Positions 4,958-7,899 of a stretch of DNA of 7,899 nt are shown in pieces. Origin of the DNA: UBA1737 sp045653225. GTDB lineage: Bacteria > Bacillota_I > Bacilli_A > ML615J-28 > CAG-313. Below the pieces are notes generated by a model. The model saw only the letters and a program-made list of their open reading frames with translations, made no database searches and was not told where the DNA came from. A program made the translations under genes and the position numbers. Positions within the stretch are counted from its first letter, which is position 1. The number at the start of each line of letters is the position of its first letter. The DNA is taken from contig JAZOLP010000196.1 of the NCBI GenBank assembly GCA_045653225.1, positions 1-7,899 on the forward strand, read 5' to 3'.

Positions 4958-7343
4958 TCATCAAGATATAGAAAAGAAATGGCAAAAGTATTGGGATGAA
5001 CATGATACTTTTAAAACAAATGTTTGGGATTTTTCTAAACCTAAATACTATGTATTAGATATGTTCCCATATCCATCTGGACATGGATTACATGTAGGTC
5101 ATCCAGAAGGTTATACTGCAAGTGACATTATGGCAAGAATGAAAAGAATGCAAGGCTTTAATGTACTTCATCCAATGGGGTTTGACTCATTTGGTTTACC
5201 AGCTGAACAATATGCCATTAATACTGGTAATCATCCAGAAGGATTTACTTTAAAGAATATTGAAACATTTACAAATCAATTAAAAATGTTAGGATTCTCT
5301 TTTGACTGGAGTAAACAAGTTTCTACTTGTGATCCTAAATTTTATAAATGGACTCAATGGATTTTCAAAAAGTTATTAGAAGAAGGTTTAGCTAAATTAA
5401 TCGATATGCCTGTTAACTGGTGTGAAGAACTTGGTACTGTTCTTGCTAATGATGAAGTTATTGATGGTAAGAGTGAACGTGGTGGATTCCCTGTTGTTAG
5501 AAAGAACATGAAACAATGGGTATTAGATATTCCTAAGTATGCAGAAAGATTATTAGAAGGATTAGATACAATTGATTGGCCAGATTCAACAAAAGAAATT
5601 CAAAGAAACTGGATTGGTAAATCAGTTGGTGCTCATGTGACATTTAAAGTTGATGGTTTTGATGAATCATTTGTTGTTTTTACAACACGTCCTGACACTT
5701 TATATGGTGCTACTTATTGTGTGTTATCACCTGAACATAAATTAGTTGATACTATTACTACACCTGATGCAAAAGAAGCTGTTAATGCTTATGTTAAAGC
5801 TGCTGCAGCAAAAAGTGATTTAGAAAGAACAGAACTTAATAAAGAAAAAACTGGTGTTCATACTGGTGCTTATGCTATTAATCCTATTAATGGTAAAAAA
5901 GTTCCAATTTGGATTTCTGATTATGTATTAGCAACTTATGGTACTGGTGCGATTATGGCTGTTCCTGCTCATGATGATCGTGATTATGAATTTGCTAAAA
6001 AATTTGGAATTGAGATTATTCAAGTTCTTGAAGGTGGAGACATTTCTAAAGAAGCATATACTGAAGATGGTGTACATATTAATTCTGGATTCTTAGATGG
6101 TATGAATAAACAAGATGCCATTGATGCAATGATCAAATATCTTGAAGAAAATAAGATTGGAAAAAAACAAATTAACTATAAAATGAGAGAATGGGTATTT
6201 GCTCGTCAAAGATATTGGGGTGAACCAATTCCTGTTATTTTTGTTGGTGATGAAATTGTTCCAATTTCTGATGAAGAATTACCTTTAATCTTGCCTAGTG
6301 TTGATAACTATGGTAGAAGTAAAGATGGTAAATCACCACTTGAAAATGCCCCAGATTGGGTTAATGTTAAGTTTAATGGAATTGATGCAAAACGAGAAAC
6401 TTCAACAATGCCTGGCTCTGCTGGTTCAAGTTGGTATTTCTTAAGATACATTGATCCAAATAATGATACTATGCTTGCTGATCCTAAATTATTAGAACAT
6501 TGGATGCCAGTTGATTTATATATTGGTGGCGCGGAACATGCTGTAGGTCATCTATTATATTCAAGATTCTGGACTAAATTCTTATTTGATAAAGGTATTT
6601 GTCCTGTAGAAGAACCATTCAAAAAATTATATCATCAAGGTATGATTTTAGGTGAAAATGGTGAAAAGATGTCTAAATCTCGTGGAAATGTAGTTAATCC
6701 AGATGATGTTATAAGAGAATATGGTACAGACTCATTACGATTATTTGAGATGTTTATGGGACCTCTTAAAGATGAAAAACCATGGTCTAGTGCTGGTCTT
6801 CAAGCTGCAAGAAGATTCTTAGAAAGAGTTGTTAGACTTGCAAGCGGGGAAACAACTTGTCAAGTTGTAAATCATGATACTCCTAATTTAACAAAATCTT
6901 ATCATAAAACAGTTAAGAAAGTAACTAATGACTATGAAAATATGTCATTTAATACTGCAATTGCTCAAATGATGATTTTTGTAAATGATTGTTATAAAGA
7001 AAAAGAAGTAAGTGTTAATTACATTGAAGGTCTAATTAAATTATTATCTCCTATTGCTCCACATATTTGTGAAGAATTATGGGAATATATAGGTCATAAT
7101 GAAACTCTTGCATATGATGCTTGGCCAACATATGATGAGGCATTATGTGTTGATAATGTAATCACTATTGTTATTCAAGTTAATGGTAAAATCAGAGATA
7201 AAGTAGAAGTATCAGCAGATATTTCTAAAGAAGAACTTCAAGAAATTGCTTTAAATACTGATAAGATTAAAGAACAATTAAATGGTAATACTCCTAAAAA
7301 AGTAATCGTTGTTCCTAAAAAGTTAGTAAGTATTGTATTATAA
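4947..7343 (+). CDS. leuS: Leucyl-tRNA synthetase
   Basis: Class I synthetase charging tRNA-Leu with leucine in the cytoplasm. At 798 residues it is full length for the bacterial form. The N-terminal Rossmann domain has MFPYPSG and the HIGH motif as HVGH (49-52). The CP1 editing domain that clears mischarged tRNA (about 222-395) has TTRPDTLYG (246-254) and GTGAIMAVPAHDDRD (332-346), whose last Asp is the conserved editing residue. WVFARQRYWGEP and MPGSAGSSWYFLRY follow, then KMSKS (574-578), the anticodon-binding helices (about 615-730) and the C-terminal domain with VQVNGKIRDK-like VNGKIRDKV. All 20 Trp codons are TGG. I chose ATG 4947 because MNYNHQDIEKKW aligns residue for residue with the B. 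subtilis start; ATG 4944 and GTG 4938 are also in frame. AAAGGAA (4931-4937) serves as ribosome site inside the upstream gene, which it overlaps by 11 bases. No T-box leader precedes it. Confidence 0.97.
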   Translation: MNYNHQDIEKKWQKYWDEHDTFKTNVWDFSKPKYYVLDMFPYPSGHGLHVGHPEGYTASDIMARMKRMQGFNVLHPMGFDSFGLPAEQYAINTGNHPEGFTLKNIETFTNQLKMLGFSFDWSKQVSTCDPKFYKWTQWIFKKLLEEGLAKLIDMPVNWCEELGTVLANDEVIDGKSERGGFPVVRKNMKQWVLDIPKYAERLLEGLDTIDWPDSTKEIQRNWIGKSVGAHVTFKVDGFDESFVVFTTRPDTLYGATYCVLSPEHKLVDTITTPDAKEAVNAYVKAAAAKSDLERTELNKEKTGVHTGAYAINPINGKKVPIWISDYVLATYGTGAIMAVPAHDDRDYEFAKKFGIEIIQVLEGGDISKEAYTEDGVHINSGFLDGMNKQDAIDAMIKYLEENKIGKKQINYKMREWVFARQRYWGEPIPVIFVGDEIVPISDEELPLILPSVDNYGRSKDGKSPLENAPDWVNVKFNGIDAKRETSTMPGSAGSSWYFLRYIDPNNDTMLADPKLLEHWMPVDLYIGGAEHAVGHLLYSRFWTKFLFDKGICPVEEPFKKLYHQGMILGENGEKMSKSRGNVVNPDDVIREYGTDSLRLFEMFMGPLKDEKPWSSAGLQAARRFLERVVRLASGETTCQVVNHDTPNLTKSYHKTVKKVTNDYENMSFNTAIAQMMIFVNDCYKEKEVSVNYIEGLIKLLSPIAPHICEELWEYIGHNETLAYDAWPTYDEALCVDNVITIVIQVNGKIRDKVEVSADISKEELQEIALNTDKIKEQLNGNTPKKVIVVPKKLVSIVL

Positions 7344-7371
7344 AAGGAAACTTATGTTTCCTTTTTTTATT
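7342..7371 (+). terminator. Intrinsic terminator of the DUF1189-leuS unit
   Basis: AAAAGGAAAC (7342-7351) pairs perfectly with GTTTCCTTTT (7356-7365) around a TTAT loop, running into a T tract to 7371. The 5' arm begins within the leuS TAA stop (7341-7343), so there is no spacer between gene and terminator. Confidence 0.9.
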
Positions 7372-7435
7372 TATAAGGAACGAGCATATATTTAAAAAAA
7401 CACTAAAATTTATATTAAATTATATAATAAAAAAA

Positions 7436-7444
7436 TGGTATAAT
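7436..7444 (+). promoter_or_regulatory. Extended -10 promoter of the putative small RNA
   Basis: TGG followed by a perfect TATAAT (7439-7444) is the same extended -10 (TGGTATAAT) as in front of infC. The -35 is poor (TTAAAT at 7415-7420, 18-base spacer), but the upstream 60 bases are nearly all A and T, as in UP-type sequences. Transcription would start near 7451. Confidence 0.65.
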
Positions 7445-7450
7445 ATTCTT

Positions 7451-7626
7451 GTAGGAATTTTAAACTTTAAAGGTTATTGTTTAATCTAAAGAAACAATAA
7501 TCATATTAAAAATCTTGCTTATTCTAAAGATACAGGTATGTTGGATTGCATTTTTAAGGTTACGCGGGTATCGACATTATAAAACAAGAGTAAAAGCTCT
7601 TAGAGGATTTTTTTAATAATCTTTTT
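7451..7626 (+). ncRNA. Candidate structured small RNA, family not recognised
   Basis: A predicted transcript of about 175-190 bases with its own promoter and no ORF of note. Visible structure: an 11-base stem, GGTTATTGTTT (7472-7482) with AAACAATAATC (7492-7502); ATCTT (7512-7516) with AAGAT (7527-7531); AAGAG (7586-7590) with CTCTT (7597-7601); and AGAGGATT (7602-7609) with AATCTTTT (7618-7625), which with its T run could be a weak terminator. ATTTTAA (7457-7463) can also pair with TTAAAAT (7631-7637), closing the ends together. The GC-rich block GGTTACGCGGGTATCGAC (7558-7575) stands out in AT-rich surroundings and may be a conserved loop. Size and end pairing would suit a 6S-like RNA, but I do not recognise 6S, SRP, RNase P or tmRNA sequence. 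A leader for the next gene is the main alternative. Confidence 0.35.
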
Positions 7627-7653
7627 GTTCTTAAAATACAGTTTATATAAATC

Positions 7654-7662
7654 TGTTATAAT
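7654..7662 (+). promoter_or_regulatory. Extended -10 promoter abutting the last gene
   Basis: TGT plus a perfect TATAAT (7657-7662) lies so close to the ATG at 7669 that the expected transcript start (about 7 bases downstream) is the A of that ATG. No clear -35 is visible 16-18 bases upstream. Confidence 0.6.
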
Positions 7663-7668
7663 TTTAAT

Positions 7669-7899
7669 ATGAAGGATATGTTTAATAAATTAATAAAGTT
7701 TATAGGTTTGGATATTAGTAATATTGTTGAGTTTAATTCATTTTTAATTGGTAATAGTTGCTATTTAATATTTGAAATTAAAGATAAAGATACTGAAGTA
7801 ACTATATATAATGTAAAATTAACAGAAGAAGAATTAAGACAACAAAACACTACTTCTAATGAAGTAGGAGTTGAAAATACATTATCAGTAAAAAATATT
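7669..7899 (+). CDS. Unidentified protein, N-terminal 77 codons, runs off the window
   Basis: The frame is open from ATG 7669 to the last base, 77 codons, and continues beyond. I do not recognise the family. It begins MKDMFNKLIKFIGLDISNIV, an amphipathic start without a signal peptide or membrane segment, then alternates short hydrophobic strands (FLIGNSCYLIFEI, TEVTIYNVKL) with a charged, Gln/Asn/Ser-rich part (TEEELRQQNTTSNEV). Codon use (AAA, GAA, ATT, TTA) matches the neighbours, which supports real coding. There is no ribosome site upstream. The -10 at 7657-7662 would start the mRNA at the ATG, so a leaderless message is likely. A second in-frame ATG at 7678 has AAGGA only one base before it, too close to serve. 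It is separated from leuS by the terminator and the putative RNA gene, so it is a new transcription unit. Confidence 0.7.
   Translation, partial: MKDMFNKLIKFIGLDISNIVEFNSFLIGNSCYLIFEIKDKDTEVTIYNVKLTEEELRQQNTTSNEVGVENTLSVKNI

Larger units (their letters stand above)
7344..7668. other. 325-base gap without a convincing protein gene
   Basis: After the leuS terminator comes a very AT-rich stretch (7372-7435), then an extended -10 promoter (7436-7444), a hairpin-rich segment that may be a small RNA (7451-7626), and a second extended -10 promoter (7654-7662) for the next gene. I see no tRNA, no T-box core sequence and no recognised riboswitch core. The one GC-richer block is 7559-7575. Confidence 0.7.

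Noticed and set aside
7445..7640. T-box leader or tRNA gene after leuS
   Set aside because: The T-box core (GGTGG...ACCGCG type) is absent, GGTTACGCGGG does not fit it, the following gene has its own promoter, and no cloverleaf with a TTCGA-type arm can be drawn.

Overview
The window is AT-rich (roughly 30% GC by eye). Its gene content and order fit a low-GC Bacillota, most likely one of the host-associated Bacilli close to the Mollicutes/Erysipelotrichia/RF39 lineages; this placement is an inference from family resemblance, not a phylogeny. All complete genes end in TAA. The roughly 33 tryptophans in the confident genes are all TGG, so TGA is a stop here. I found no in-frame CGG or AGG arginine codon in the main genes, while CGA sits at conserved Arg positions of LeuRS.

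Region by region: (1) 1-297 is the 3' end of an open frame for a hydrophobic protein, interrupted by an in-frame TGA at 79-81. (2) 298-519 holds a strong promoter and an RNA leader with mutually exclusive pairings ending in an intrinsic terminator, matching the L20-controlled leader of Bacillota. (3) 520-1655 is the infC-rpmI-rplT operon (IF3, L35, L20); infC appears to start at ATT. (4) A bidirectional terminator at 1666-1700 separates it from a convergent minus-strand gene, 1706-3841. That gene encodes a secreted calcineurin-like phosphoesterase with a purple-acid-phosphatase-like N domain, two InlB/Flg_new-type repeats and a Cys-Gly/TM/Lys tail. (5) 3842-3973 is a divergent promoter region. 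(6) 3974-7343 is a two-gene unit: a DUF1189-like membrane protein overlapping leuS, closed by a terminator that begins in the leuS stop codon. (7) 7344-7668 is a 325-base gap with an extended -10 promoter and a hairpin-rich stretch that may encode an unidentified small RNA, then a second promoter placed so that the next gene (7669 to the window end) may be leaderless.

Most of the window is housekeeping translation: initiation factor, two 50S proteins and leucyl-tRNA synthetase. L20 probably feeds back on the first operon through the leader. The secreted phosphoesterase and the membrane protein are lineage-specific surface functions. The most open questions are the unidentified RNA candidate at 7451-7626, the TGA-split frame at the left edge, and the C-terminal tail of the phosphoesterase. 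I saw no mobile element, CRISPR array, tRNA or rRNA.
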